From Archegozetes longisetosus (Eukaryota; Arthropoda; Arachnida; Sarcoptiformes; Trhypochthoniidae): a DNA stretch of 64,000 bases. The stretch is taken from NCBI GenBank assembly GCA_018873245.2, contig JAEMBT020000009.1, forward strand, positions 10,311,288 through 10,375,287, in the 5' to 3' direction. The notes under the pieces are model-generated. The model did no database searches and was not told the DNA's origin. It was given only the letters and a program-made list of their open reading frames with translations. A program made the position numbers and the translations under genes. Positions 1-12,962 of this stretch are shown here, one piece after another. The number at the start of each line of letters is the position of its first letter. Positions within the stretch are counted from its first letter, which is position 1.

Positions 1-549
1 TAGTGTTCACAAATAGTGACTAGATGAATAAAAAATCATGACTGATAACATAATTATTAGAATATTACTACATGTAAGAAATGTATTTTTGTCACTCTTG
101 CAAGTTGTGTCGAAACCGGTTTCAGGGTTTGGCCATTAGACACAAATGTTCAATTAGCGCTACAAGTGCGTTATTCGGCTTACATAATCAAACTAAATTA
201 AATATACTACTAATCTCACTATTTTAGATTAGGTGTTATGCAAGGGTAATGGGGCGTATAGGGCTCTAGGCATAGAACATTGCATACTAATCACACAAGT
301 GTCAAACACTTTTATCTTATATGAACCTAAAATCTGAACCGTAAACCATTGAATAACTTATGCAATTGCGCCAGGCTCAATTAAGTATAGCTCAGTTCTA
401 AAGTGTTTTAAATAGTGCTAATATTTCTTTTTGACAGCAAGTATTTTCTCAACCTTCAAATGACAAATTTTTTCACTTAATAATAGACAACTATCTAATT
501 ATACAGTCTGACCCGGTTATAGGCAAATAGTCATTGCGTGGCAAATAAC
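1..549. other. Unannotated flank
   Basis: AT-rich sequence left of the tandem duplication. I see no coding region, RNA gene or clear repeat in it. Confidence 0.5.
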
Positions 550-1377
550 GTTAGGTAGTACTAACTTACTCATAGCCAATTCACTTGTTGATTAACTTTT
601 GTTCATAGGAATTCAGGCTATGCCGTCTGAAAACTCTGTCGAAAATAAGGAAAGTTTGAAAATTATTTCTTTTATTACTAGTACGTAGTCATTGTTTTAC
701 GTGAAATCAACTTTCGAGTAATCTTAATTCAAATTGTTAAGAGAAATTTGTTAACTAACTCGCGAATTTGTTAAAATTGAGATCAAAAGACGAATCAAAG
801 TGTTTGTTGCGAAGAGTGAAAGACAAATATTAGAGTTTTATGAGCAAAACTATGATATATAATTGACAGAAGTTTAAACATAGTATTATCTTGATATCTA
901 ATAACTATTTGCAAGATATACGACACATTAAGAGTCACCTTCAGAAGGGCTAACAAGCAAGATATCAACGGTAAGTCATAGAAACAGAGGTTAGAATTGA
1001 AGATCAGGGATAGAGACCAAAAGATAGAAGTCATGCGCGACTCATATCACGTTTTGTTATAAAAGAGCTCAATTGCTCAGTTTGCAATTATGTAATGTAT
1101 TTATAAGTCTATGGCCTTCACATCTGTTTCTTCTTTCCTCTTATTTCTCTAATGTTTTAATTACTCAACTGTTAGTGTCATCTAATCAATATATTACTTG
1201 TTTTCAGCCCATACATTCACTCATCGAATAAGTGTTGAAATAATAATAAAATACTCAAAACAACCAAACGGTATTTATATTCATTCGTAACTTTATATAA
1301 GCTAGGTTAATTAGCTAAGCAAGTCAGATTTGAGGTTTTCCTATTTTCTATTTGTTTTTCTGTTTTTCAGACACAAT

Positions 1378-3523
1378 ATGAGCTCAGGTACTGGTAATGA
1401 TTCCCTTCTATCTTTGGATACCATAAACCAAAATGTACGGACTATGGAGTACGCGGTCAGAGGACCGATACCTATACGAGCCCTTCAACTAGACAAAGAA
1501 TTGAAATCAGGTGTTCAAAAACCATTTAAAGAAGTGATTCGAGCTAATATTGGAGATTGTCATGCCATGGGACAAAAACCTATCACTTTCTTCAGGTGGT
1601 TATAGACTAAATCTAACTCTAACTCAACTTACGACCAACTCAAATATGTTAAAAGTTGTTTCTAAAATTGTTCATAACCTTTATAGACAAGTCCTGTCAG
1701 GAGTTCTGAGTCCAGCTGAAACTCTATCAAACCCCGCTATTCCGGAAGACGTGAAAGAGAGAGTTTCCCTACTTCTAAGTGGGTGTGGTGGACAATCGGT
1801 TGGCGCGTATTCAGATTCAGCTGGAATCGAAATAATCCGTCGAGACGTTGCTGAATACATTACAGAACGCGATGAAGTAGAAAGCGATTGGCAGAATATA
1901 GTGTTGACAACTGGTGCCTCAGAAGGTGCCAAAGCCATTCTAGCTCTCATCAACTCGACTTCGACTGATGGAGTTCCAACCGGTGTTATGGTCCCAATAC
2001 CTCAGTACCCATTATATTCGGCTACTCTTTGTGAGTTAGGAATGCATCTCATCTCATACTATTTGGATGAAGAGAATGAATGGGCTTTGAATATAAATGA
2101 ACTTAAAAGAGCTCTCGAAGAGTCTAAAAGTGTTTGTAAACCAAAAGCTATAGTTGTGATAAATCCCGGTAATCCAACGGGTTCTGTACTAACACGAAAC
2201 AATATTGAAGATATTATTCGTTTTGCAAAAGAGAATAATTTACTGATAATAGCGGATGAAGTATATCAGCACAATGTATGGGAAGACAATGCGGAGTTCT
2301 TTTCTTTTAAGAAAGTTATGCATCAATTGGGAGTCAAAAATGAATTGGCCTCAATGATGAGCGCATCTAAAGGTCTGATATAATCCTATACAGTTCCCTC
2401 TAACTTGAACATGTAGTTCAGTGTTTTTTGAAAATCCATAATAAGCCATTCCATGGATTTTTGTGCTATGTTTTTAAACCACTTGAGTACATGTTGGATA
2501 GTTTTATATTTGCTTTGATACTTATTTAGTTTCCTTATTGAAATTTCATGTAAATTACTGCACTTGCGATTAAATCAATATTTAAAGAGCTATGCGAAAA
2601 TACTATACTGATAAGTTTAGCAAAAAATCTGTTAGGTTAGCAAATTTTCACTGAAGCCTTCTAATTTGAGGTGATAAAAGTACCGTGATACTGATCGTGC
2701 TATTGAAGCTAAAGTTCATTTGAATTACAGTGTGTAAAATAGTATAACTCTGGTTATAGTTTTTGGTATTTATTTAAAAACTATAGTTTGAACTGAAATT
2801 AAAAATCGATAATAAATGTTAATATAGTAAGATTAATAATTAACATTCGAAAGAGTACTAATGCCCTTAATAAGAGTGAGTTGAATACATTTTACTCTGT
2901 TTTATGCTTTAGACTTGTGTGATTTCACCACACTCTTATCCATATATTAATTTTTAAATTTGAATTTTCTTAAAGGTTTTATGGGTGAATGTGGTCTTCG
3001 CGGAGGTTACCTAGAGTTAGTCAACTTCAATAGCGAAGTCAAAGCTATGTTTTTGAAAATGTTAAGCGCAAGACTATGTCCTTCTATATTAGGACAAGTA
3101 GCTATGGATTGTGTGGTGAAGCCTCCAGCAAAAGGTGGCGCATCTTATGACCTTTTCGTAAAAGAAAAACAACAGGTTTTGGATTCACTGCGAGAAAGAG
3201 CTAAACTAACTGCCGATACATTCAATTCGATTCCTGGTATAGTTTCGAATCCAGTGGCAGGTGCCATGTATGCCTTTCCCAGGATTGTTTTACCTCCTAA
3301 GGCCATCAAAGCAGCCGAAGATAAAGGACAAAAACCAGACTTCTTCTACGCAATGACACTCCTTGAAAGGACTGGCATTTGTGTGGTTCCGGGTTCTGGG
3401 TTCGGACAAATTCCTGGTACTTATCATATTCGAACAACTATATTACCACAACCTGATAATTTACGCAGGATGATGGATAAGTTCAAAGAATTTCATTTAA
3501 GCTTTACTGAAGAGTACAAATAG
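1378..3523 (+). CDS. ALT: Alanine aminotransferase, copy A (3 exons, 483 aa)
   Basis: Exons 1378-1595, 1687-2372 and 2976-3523; introns of 91 and 603 bases with GT-AG ends; 484 codons including stop. The enzyme is a PLP-dependent fold-type I transaminase that interconverts alanine and 2-oxoglutarate with pyruvate and glutamate. Family landmarks: VIRANIGD and GQKPITFFRQ near the N-terminus, NPGNPTG (about residues 232-238), ADEVYQ, the PLP-binding lysine in SASKG (Lys301), GECGLRGGY, ARLCPSI, and the substrate-carboxylate arginine in HIRTTILP near the C-terminus. The start is the ATG before SSGTGNDS; a TTTTTCAG acceptor five bases upstream suggests a 5' untranslated exon or a longer isoform. 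No mitochondrial presequence is visible, so a cytosolic form is likely. Of the two copies this one keeps the conserved RLCP motif and other consensus residues. Confidence 0.95.
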
Positions 3524-3539
3524 TCCATATCAACAGATC

Positions 3540-3545
3540 AATAAA
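3540..3545 (+). terminator. Polyadenylation signal of ALT copy A
   Basis: AATAAA lies 17 bases after the stop codon, and the same hexamer is kept in copy 2. Confidence 0.6.
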
Positions 3546-4436
3546 ACGTTCCACAGTTTTGGTGTTAATCCAAGTAGATAATTAGTGACAAATCTTATCG
3601 GTTCCTGTATCTAATTGTTAATCTTTGGTCCGATTTGAGGCTATGATTAGTGAACAACGAATATTAAATAGAAGTCTTTGATTAGTTAGATGTAAATTCT
3701 GTGATTCTGGTGATTAAGTAGAATAATATAAAGCATTCATAATCATGTAAATTGAGTCCAATAATTATGCATCAATTTTTGATTATAGTAGTGATTTTAT
3801 CATCTGTTTTAATGTCATAATATAGCGATTAATGCCTCAACTGAAATTTGTCTAAATGTTTTAATGTCATTTTTCGACAATAAACTCTTCTTATTACTAT
3901 TCTTTGTACTTATTTTTTATAATATCTATTTTTAACTTATATTTTTATGAATGAATTATTCTTAGAGTTTATTTTTAATATCTATTTTGTGGTCGATCTA
4001 GATTTCAAAGTTGTAATATAATGAAAAATATATTAAAAACAATTCTGAGTGAACACGTGCTATTAATAATTATTTGAAATTTAATGTTGGGTAAACTGGT
4101 ATATTTTGGTATTACCTATCAAACAAGTCCAGTAATATAACGAAAACTTGGAATCAAACTAAAAAGGACCCAAAGTAAAAAAGGATGCAAGATGAAAAAA
4201 GATGCATGGTAAAAGAGACGCAAGCCGAAAATACAAACTAAACCTATTAAATGGTTATTTTTGAATCGAAAGTTTTAAAGTTTGATAGTAGTTTAGATTG
4301 TATTATATAACGTCTAATTATAATCTCAAATTAACATACTGTGTCGCTCACTCGTCAGTTTACTTAATTTATATCCTTGAATTCTACCAACTTGATCGTG
4401 TAATCCAACCAAAGATAAGATTAGTCAACTTGTTAA

Positions 4437-5390
4437 CTAGCAAGAGAGTGTTATACCATAAGTGCTACACTATCAACACTTTACAATCAATGTCTACAGA
4501 TAGGATTATTATGGTTAGACTGACGATATGTCAAATTGAAATTAAGTGAAACCAGCAATAATTGGCAACTTCTAAAATGCAATCCCATACAACTAATAAG
4601 GATAAGGTATTAATTGTTAAGTCTAATTGAATAAATGAGTTATGCAAATATTTCAATTGCAATAATTGGTTGGGCTGAATGGATTAGAAGCCATAGGATT
4701 TGTTTCGTTTGTGGTGTTAATACTAGTGATTTCGATACTTACGACTATCACTAATTTAACTATTATTTACAAATTGCGACTGTTTCCAGATATGGAACTA
4801 ATCACTTTTATTAATCAAAATGTCTTATTTCATGGAGATGTTGATCTCGATAAAGTTGTTCTCTCTAAAAATCAAATCAATGGTTAGTTCACTGCTTTGT
4901 AAAACTTTGTTCAACTTTGCAAAACTTTGCAAAACTGTCCAAAACTTTCAGCACATTACTTCCAACGTCTTTACTTCCAATACCTCTACGTCCAACGACT
5001 TTAAATACAGTTAGTTCCAAAATACTTAATGAAAACTTCAATGAGATATTCTGCATTATGTGCAAACCGGACAGAATTTAATAGAGTACACAATAAATCA
5101 TTTCAATTTAATAAAATTTAGTACGATTTGGTGCAATTTAATCAATTACACACCTCGTAAGGATTCAATGTTATTCATTAGTGTCCATCTCAATCAAGTA
5201 AAATTCAATAATAGTCATTTTTACATCAAACCTGTTCCATTCTGTTGATTTCAGTTTGAATTTATTTTAAAGTTTTCATTAAATATTTTGAAACTAACTA
5301 TATTTAAGGTCGTTGGACGTAGAGGTATTGGAAGTAAAGACGTTGAAAGTGAATGTTTTGGAAGCTAAGACGTGGAACCGGTTAGGTAGT
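4437..5390. other. Spacer between the two ALT copies
   Basis: Sequence unique to the junction of the tandem duplication. It contains the inverted-repeat element described separately and a short AT-rich frame with a hydrophobic stretch (4666-4887) that I do not accept as a gene. Confidence 0.6.
4961..5347. mobile_element. Inverted-repeat (foldback) element
   Basis: The left arm at 4961-5040 is the reverse complement of 5270-5347 with few mismatches (shared core CCAATACCTCTACGTCCAAC). The interior of about 230 bases is AT-rich and has no coding capacity. Long arms and a short interior fit a foldback or MITE-like element. The ends and target duplication could not be fixed. It lies next to the duplication junction. 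Confidence 0.7.
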
Positions 5391-5762
5391 ACTAACTTAC
5401 TCATAGCCAATTCACTTGTTGATTAGCTTTTGTTCATAGGAATTCAGGCTATGCCGTCTGAAAACTCTGTCGAAAATAAGGAAAGTTTGAAAATTATTTC
5501 TTTTATTACTAGTACGTAGTCATTGTTTTACGTGAAATCAACTTTCGAGTAATCTTAATTCAAATTGTTAAGAGAAATTTGTTAAAATCGAGATCAAAAG
5601 ACGAATCAAAGTGTTTGTTGCGAAGAGTGAAAGACAAATATTAGAGTTTTATGAGCAAAACTATGATATATAATTGACAGAAGTTTAAACATAGTATTAT
5701 CTTGATATCTAATAACTATTTGCAAGATATCAACGATAAGTCATAGAAACAGAGGTTAGAAT

Positions 5763-6486
5763 CAGGGCTCTCAGTTGAGCGCAAATTTATTATTTTGCGC
5801 ATTTCGATAGGGCTCTATCGATATATTGAATAATACGATACATTGATATAATGATATGATATACACTAGTATTCAAAATTTTTCAAAAGTTGAATACAGT
5901 TTTTAAACTTTTGATCGATACATAATTTTTAAACTAAACCTCTTAATCTCTTAATATAAACCGCATCTCTATTGTTTTTTGTGATATAATATTGAGCGCA
6001 AATTATATACGAAAATCATTATACTATATAAAAGTTTTATTCGCTTAAAAATCTATGATAACATTTTATTACAGAAAGTTAATTCATTCCACAATTAATA
6101 TGTAAAAAATTTGAATCAAATGCAATATAATTCAATTAATTGTTATAGAGAGTTTCAAATTCAGTTTCAGACTCTACCTCTATATTTTCGACATCATTAG
6201 TATTATTAGAATTAGAAATATTGGGGTACAAAATTTCCGTTGTCATGTTTTGGCGCATTTCTCGTAGAGGATAAAATAAAACACAATTTAAGTTATTTGA
6301 ATTCAAATAACTTTTAATTTTTAAATGAGCATCAAGTGACACTACACTTAAGCAAACTTATTTTGACAAAATATTTTGTGCAAATTTGCGCAGATTTTGC
6401 GTAAGTTTTGTTCGTACAACTATCGAACAACTTTTTTGCTCGATAGGACAAAAAGTGCAAGAAACAAGCGAAAACTAAGAGCCCTG
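5763..6486. mobile_element. Non-autonomous hAT-like element, 724 bp (TIR CAGGGCTCT)
   Basis: It begins CAGGGCTCTCAGTT and ends AACTAAGAGCCCTG, imperfect terminal inverted repeats. It is flanked by a perfect 8-bp duplication GTTAGAAT (5755-5762 and 6487-6494) that is single in copy 1 of the tandem duplication. The 8-bp target and CAGGG terminus are typical of the hAT superfamily. A 68-codon minus-strand frame (6136-6342) inside may be a transposase scrap but shows no motif I recognise. Confidence 0.93.
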
Positions 6487-6669
6487 GTTAGAATTGAAGA
6501 TCAGGGATAGAGACCGAAAGATAGAAATCGTGTGCGACTCATATCACGTTTTGTTATAAAAGAGAGCTCAATTGCTCAGTTTGCAATTATGTAATGTATT
6601 TATAAGTCTATGGCCTTCACATCTGTTTCTTCTTTAATCTTATTTCTCTAATGTTTTAATAACTCGACT

Positions 6670-7334
6670 TAATGCTGCGCAAAGTCTAGATTTGGCGTCT
6701 AAAGCTCTAGACTTTAGATCTCTCGTCTAAAAAATCTTTTAGACTTTAGACTTAGACTTAATCTAAAGCTTTAGACTTAGATTAGACTTTTAGACCCAAC
6801 AAATTTTAATAATTTGTGATTTTTGATGATATCGAAGGTAATCGATTCCTGTTTTTTCACTGAAATCTTCAGAACAAAACTTACATTCTATTCTTTTTCA
6901 AAATGACCCCGTTTGCATGACTTTCTTTGAGGTTTTTCAACACTCATCACTTACTCAAACTGCAGCTTCATCCTCTGAATATATTTTGAAGTTCTTTTCA
7001 AGTTATAACTTATTGATAACTACAATAAGTTTAAAATGGTCTCTATGACCCATTCATTGAACTATTGTAATAAAAAGTTGAAAACATCGTGTCAAATAAA
7101 TAAAAGATACTATCTTTTGATTTTATATGACAATTCAATATATTTAATTTCTCAGAAAGTTGTTACTTTAAAATCTTTTTTGTTGAGGTCTAAAAGTATA
7201 AAATAGTTTAAGACTTCAGACTTAGACTTTTAGAAAACTTTTAGACTTAAGACTTAGACTTCAGGCATGGTCTAAAATTTTTTCTAGACTTTAGAAATAG
7301 TCTAAAGTCCAAAGTCTAAAAACGCGCAGCATTA
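6670..7334. mobile_element. Non-autonomous hAT-like element, 665 bp (TIR TAATGCTGCGC)
   Basis: Perfect 11-bp TIRs (TAATGCTGCGC / GCGCAGCATTA) with an 8-bp target duplication ACTCGACT at 6662-6669 and 7335-7342. Copy 1 of the tandem duplication has an empty site. Both subterminal regions hold many copies of short TAGAC/GTCTA motifs in both orientations, as expected of transposase-binding arrays. No coding capacity. Confidence 0.95.
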
Positions 7335-7552
7335 ACTCGACTGTTTAGTGTCATCTAATCAATATATTACTTGTTTTCAGCCCATACATTCACTCATCGA
7401 ATAAGTGTTGAAATAATAATAAAATACTCAAAACAACCAAATGGTATTTATATTCATTCGTAACTTTATATAAGCTAGGTTAATTAGCTAAGCAAGTCAG
7501 ATTTGAGGTTTTCCTATTTTCTATTTGTTTTTATCTGTTTTTCAGACACAAT

Positions 7553-9700
7553 ATGAGCTCAGGTACTGGTAATGATTCCCTTCTATCTTTGGATACAATA
7601 AACCAAAATGTACGGACTATGGAGTACGCGGTCAGAGGACCGATACCTATACGAGCCCTTCAACTAGACAAAGAATTGAAATCAGGTGTTCAAAAACCAT
7701 TTAAAGAAGTGATTCGAGCTAATATTGGAGATTGTCATGCCATGGGACAAAAACCTATCACTTTCTTCAGGTGATTATAGACTAAATATAACTCTAACTC
7801 AACTTACGACCAACTCAAATATGTTAGAAGTTGTTTCTAAAATTGTTCATAACCTTTATAGACAAGTCCTGTCAGGAGTTCTGAGTCCAGCTGAAACTCT
7901 ATCAAACTCCGATATTCCGGAAGACGTGAAAGAGAGAGTTTCTCTACTTCTAAGTGGGTGTAGTGGACAATCGGTTGGCGCGTATTCAGATCCAGCTGGA
8001 ATCGAAATAATCCGTCGACACGTTGCTGAATACATTACAGAACGCGATGAAGTAGAAAGCGATTGGCAGAATATAGTGTTGACAACTGGTGCCTCAGAAG
8101 GTGCTAAAGCCATTCTAGCTCTCATCAACTCGACTTCGACTGATGGAGTTCCAACCGGTGTTATGGTCCCAATACCTCAGTACCCATTATATTCGGCTAC
8201 TCTTTGTGAGTTAGGAATGCATCTCATCTCATACTATTTGGATGAAGAGAATGAATGGGCTTTGAATATAAATGAACTTAAAAGAGCTCTCGAAGAGTCT
8301 AAAAGTGTTTGTAAACCAAAAGCTATAGTTGTGATAAATCCCGGTAATCCAACGGGTTCTGTACTAACACGAAACAATATTGAAGATATTATTCGTTTTG
8401 CAAAAGAGAATAATTTACTGATAATAGCGGATGAAGTATATCAGCACAATGTATGGGAAGACAATGCGGAGTTCTTTTCTTTTAAGAAAGTTATGCATCA
8501 ATTGGGAGTCAAAAATGAATTGGCCTCAATGATGAGCGCATCTAAAGGTCTGATATAATCCTATACAGTTCCCTCTAACTTGAACATGTAGTTCAGTGTT
8601 TTTTGAAAATCCATAATAAGCCATTCCATGGATTTTTGTGCTATTTTTTTTAAACCACTTGAGTACATGTTGGATAGGTTTTATATTTGCTTTGATACTT
8701 ATTTAGTTTCCTTATTGAAATTTCATGTAAATTACTGCACTTGCGATTAAATCAATATTTAAAGAGCTATGCGAAAATACTATACTAATAAGTTTAGCAA
8801 AAAATCTGTTAGGTTAGCAAATTTTCACTGAAGCCTTCTAATTTGAAGTGATAAAAGTACCGTGATACTGATCGTGCTATTGAAGCTAAAGTTCATTTGA
8901 ATTACAGTGTGTAAAATAGTATAACTCTGGTTATAGTTTTTGGTATTTATTTAAAAACTATAGTTTGAACTGAAATTAAAAATCGATAATAAATGTTAAT
9001 ATAGTAAGATTAATAATTAACATTCGAAAGAGTACTAATGCCCTTAATAAGAGTGAGTTGAATACATTTTACTCTGTTTTATGCTTTAGACTTGTGTGAT
9101 TTCACCACACTCTTATCCATATATTAATTTATAAATTTGAATTTTCTTAAAGGTTTTATGGGTGAATGTGGTCTTCGCGGAGGTTACCTAGAGTTAGTCA
9201 ACTTTAATAGCGAAGTCAAAGCTATGTTTTTGAAAATGTTAAGTACAACACAAGTACCTCCATTATTAGGACAAGTAGCTATGGATTGTGTGGTGAAGCC
9301 TCCAGCAAAAGGTGGCGCATCTTATGACCTTTTCGTAAAAGAAAAACAACAGGTTTTGGATTCACTGCGAGAAAGAGCTAAACTGACTGCCGATACATTC
9401 AATTCGATTCCTGGTATAGTTTCGAACCCGGTGGCAGGTGCCATGTATGCCTTTCCCAAGATTGTTTTACCTCCTAAGGCCATCAAAGCAGCCGAAGATA
9501 AAGGACAAAAACCAGACTTCTTCTACGCAATGACACTCCTTGAAAGGACTGGCATTTGTGTGGTTCCGGGTTCTGGGTTCGGACAAATTCCTGGTACTTA
9601 TCATATTCGAACAACTATATTACCACAACCTGATAATTTACGCAGGATGATGGATAAGTTCAAAGAATTTCATTTAAGCTTTACTGAAGAGTACAAATAG
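7553..9700 (+). CDS. ALT: Alanine aminotransferase, copy B (3 exons, 483 aa)
   Basis: Exons 7553-7770, 7862-8547 and 9153-9700, with the same exon lengths and phases as copy A and all splice sites intact. PLP lysine, NPGNPTG and the C-terminal HIRTTILP are kept, so it should bind cofactor. It differs from copy A at a handful of residues: PAIPED to SDIPED, CGGQ to CSGQ, DSAG to DPAG, RDVAEY to RHVAEY, and a dense patch where SARLCPSILG becomes STTQVPPLLG. The last change removes the RLCP motif that is otherwise conserved in this family, so activity or substrate preference may differ. The upstream region carries two hAT-like insertions, which may alter expression. Confidence 0.93.
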
Positions 9701-9716
9701 TCCATATCAACAGATC

Positions 9717-9722
9717 AATAAA
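9717..9722 (+). terminator. Polyadenylation signal of ALT copy B
   Basis: AATAAA at the same distance after the stop codon as in copy A. Confidence 0.6.
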
Positions 9723-10814
9723 ACGTTCCACAGTTTTGGTGTTAATCCAAGTAGATAATTAGTGACAAATCTTATCGGTTCCTGTATCTAATTGTTAATT
9801 TTTGGTCCGATTTGAGGCTATGATTAGCGAACAACGAATATTAAATAGAAGTCTTTGGTTAGATGTAAATTCTGTGATTCTGGTGATTAAGTAGAATAAT
9901 ATAAAGCATTCATAATCATGTAAATTGAATCCAATAATTATGCATCAATTTTTGATTATAGTAGTGATTTTATCATCTGTTTTAATGTCATAATATAGCG
10001 ATTAATGCCTCAACTGAAATTTGTCTAAATGTTTTAATGTCATTTTTCGACAATAAACTCTTCTTATTACTATTCTTTGTACTTATTTTTTTATAATATC
10101 TATTTTTAACTTATATTTTTATGAATGAATTATTTTTAGAGTTTATTTTTAATATCTATTTTGTGGTCGATCTAGATTTCAAAGTTGTAATATAATAAAA
10201 AATATATTAAAAACAATTCTGAGTGAACACGTGCTATCAATAATTATTTGAAATTTAATGTTGGATAAACTGGTATATTTTGGTATTACCTATCAAACAA
10301 GTCCAGTAATATAACGAAAACTTGGAATCAAACTAAAAAGGATCCAAGGTAAAAAAGGATGCAAGATGAAAAAAGATGCAGGGTGAAAAAGACGCAAGCC
10401 GAAAATACAAACTAAACTTATTAAATGGTTATTTTTGAATTGAAAGTTTTAAAGTTTGATAGTAGTTTAGATTGTATTATATAATGTCTAATTATAATCT
10501 CAAATTAACATACAGTGTCGTCAGTCTACTTAATTTATATCCTTGAATTCTACCAACTTGATCGTGTAATCCAACCAAAGATAAGATAAGATTACTCAAG
10601 TTGTTAATTGTGAAAAACAGCAGTCGTTTCACTTTCAAAGCAAAAAATTCAGGAAAACACCGAATTCCTTGTCAGAAGAATAAAAATTAAAATATTAAAC
10701 AAATGTAAAAATAGAGTGAAAAGTAAGTAAAGCATAAAAGTTAAAGCGTATTAAAGAGTATTTATAGATAATAGACATAATAATAGGCGCTATCTATTCA
10801 CAAACTGAGTTATT

Positions 10815-12559
10815 ATGAATTATAAAAAGTTGACGCAAGTTTTGTTTACACTCTATCGAAAACGAGCAATGGCTAAATCTTGTGATACTTTTGTGGTGCT
10901 ACCACCAAATACTAAAAACAATTTGGTCATATTTGGCAAGAACTCGGACAGACCAAATGGTGAAGTACAAGAAATCGTATACTGTCCACGACAAACTTAT
11001 CAACCGGACACTAAAATTCAGGTAAGCCTTTGACATGTCATCAGAATCACTCATGCGTTCACTAACGATATTCAGTTGAATTCTTCATTATGTCTTTTAG
11101 TGCACTTATATCTCGATTGATTCGACGCCAGAGACCTATGCAGTAATATTAAGTAAGCCTTCGTGGATGTGGGGCTCAGAGATGGGCGCGAATGAGTTCG
11201 GCGTTTGTATCGGCAACGAAGCCGTTTGGACTAAACTCAACGGCCCTCAAGACAACGACGAAAAGCTGCTTGGTATGGATATGGTACGTTTGGGTCTCGA
11301 AAGAGCCAAAACAGCGCGAGAGGCACTCGACGTGATCACTAGCTTGCTCGAAAAGTATGGTCAGGGTGGCAACTGTTCTGATTCTATTGAGAATTTCACC
11401 TATCATAATGGCTTCTTGATTGCTGATCAAAAAGAAGCTTATGTTCTTGAGACAGCTGACAAGGAATGGGCTGCTGAACAGATAGAGTCTGGAGCGAGAA
11501 ATATATCTAACTGTTTGAGCATTGAAACCAAAATCGACTTTATGAGTAAAGGACTGAAAGACGTAGCACTTCAAAAAGGCTTTTGGGATGGAAACGAACC
11601 ATTCAATTTTGCAAAGGTTTATGGAACTGGAATGGGAGACAGCGAAAGATTTATTGGTGGAAAAAATCTGCTTCAGGAGTATTCCAAAGGTTTGTTTGTC
11701 TCAGCAGTATTTCAAATATTGATTTTTACTTTTCATTCAATCAGATAATGCATTTGATGTAAATTCTATGATCGCTGTCTTGAGGGACGAGTCAAGTGGT
11801 ATTTGTCGCGGTTGTGACGATGGATTTCCTTCTACTTCTAGTCAAGTCAGTTCATTTTTCTTTCTATTCGATTACTAAGATATTTATCCCTTTTAAAACT
11901 TTGCTCAAAATAAGTTAAATTTTTGTACTGGAAGCCAAGTAACTTAAAGCTTTTTTACTTATTCTTATATTTTTGAGAGTCGTTTCGTTCAAAGTTTAAA
12001 AATCATTTTAGACACAATTTTTGAATTTGAAAACTTACTGTAATTAGAAATAGTTTTTCACAACTTAATGACCTAGTCTTTGCTCACCTGTGATCTGAGT
12101 TAGAAGTAAAAAGAATAAATATTTAAACAGCTATTATTATGTTTAAAGGTGTCTGTTTTGTCAGCAAATCCTTCGCGTCCATCATGTCATTGGTTTACGG
12201 GGACTCCTGACCCAAAGCATTCCGTATTCAAGCCTTTCTTATTTTGCCCTAATATCAATTTGACTTCTAGTATTATTTCTCCTGTGATCGCTGATGACCC
12301 AGCAAAGATTAAACCACGATTCAAAACTAAAGTCGATCGAAGACATTTACTCTATAAAATGCATGAAAGTTTCTATCAGAAATTGACTCAACCTAATGAT
12401 GAAGGCAAAGCTCTACGTGATACTTTACAGCAATTGGAAACTTCCTGCATCCAAGAAGTCGAACAGTTACTTGATAATTATCGTCAAAGTGATGAGTCCA
12501 TGCAAATTCAAGATTTGTTTAATGATTGTGTCGAATCTGAGTTGAGATTTTACAAGTAA
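10815..12559 (+). CDS. SCRN: Secernin-family protein, peptidase C69-like (4 exons)
   Basis: Exons 10815-11021, 11101-11689, 11745-11845 and 12149-12559; phases agree and give 435 aa. Secernins are Ntn-hydrolase-fold proteins related to dipeptidase family C69; vertebrate members act in exocytosis, but the enzymatic role is unsettled. Landmarks: [10 protein letters not shown] with the candidate nucleophile cysteine, [43 protein letters not shown], and [10 protein letters not shown] near the C-terminus. A second ATG at 10869 (MAKSCDTF) would give 417 aa, closer to the usual family length and start, so it may be the real one; the upstream ATG adds 18 basic residues. All introns are short. No signal peptide or membrane segment is visible. 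Confidence 0.95.
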
Positions 12560-12730
12560 TGGTTGAGGTTCAGGTCTGGACAATTCATGAAAATCTCAAA
12601 TTTACACAATTTACAAAACTTATTCTATTCCTAACTTTATTGACATATTTACCGGTTATGTAATCTATTATCAGAGGCAAACAGTAATTAAAAGTTTCTT
12701 TTGAACTAATACGCTGTCGTTTAATCTACA

Positions 12731-12736
12731 AATAAA
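12731..12736 (+). terminator. Possible polyadenylation signal of the secernin gene
   Basis: First AATAAA downstream of the secernin stop codon, about 170 bases after it. Confidence 0.4.
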
Positions 12737-12933
12737 TGAAATGATTTTCAAAATTTTAAAACTAAACTAAAGAGTTAATTGGAATGTTTATGAAAATTAC
12801 TCCGAAAATTGGAAGAGAAACAAGAGTATGTATTTACATGGAATGTTAAAAATTTGATTTTAAATGTTTTTCCGCTAGCTTTAGTTTCATAATTGCTTCC
12901 TTGTTAATAAGGAGGTCAGACTAGTAGTATTGT

Positions 12934-12962
12934 CTAGGACTAGGACTAGGACTAGGACTAGG
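12934..12962 (+). repeat. Hexamer tandem repeat (CTAGGA)n
   Basis: Four full copies of CTAGGA plus CTAGG in a row, a simple microsatellite. Confidence 0.9.

Larger units (their letters stand above)
550..4436 (+). repeat. Tandem duplication, copy 1 (contains ALT gene A)
   Basis: This 3.9-kb block is nearly identical to 5391-10607. Similarity starts at TTAGGTAGTACTAACTTACT and ends near TTGTTAA. It includes upstream region, all exons, both introns and the 3' flank of the aminotransferase gene. Introns match almost as well as exons, so the duplication is recent. This copy lacks the two transposon insertions found in copy 2 and therefore shows their empty sites. Confidence 0.95.
5391..10607 (+). 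repeat. Tandem duplication, copy 2 (contains ALT gene B)
   Basis: Direct repeat of 550-4436, longer because two hAT-like elements (724 and 665 bp) are inserted upstream of the gene. Both interrupt sequence that is continuous in copy 1 and were thus gained after the duplication, or lost precisely from copy 1, which is less likely. Confidence 0.95.

Noticed and set aside
4666..4887. Hydrophobic frame with a slight resemblance to the first helices of a rhodopsin-like receptor
   Set aside because: No ATG, no second exon, no conserved receptor motif; AT-rich DNA often yields Ile/Leu/Phe-rich frames.
6136..6342. 68-codon frame inside the hAT-like element
   Set aside because: No transposase motif; too short to claim as a gene.
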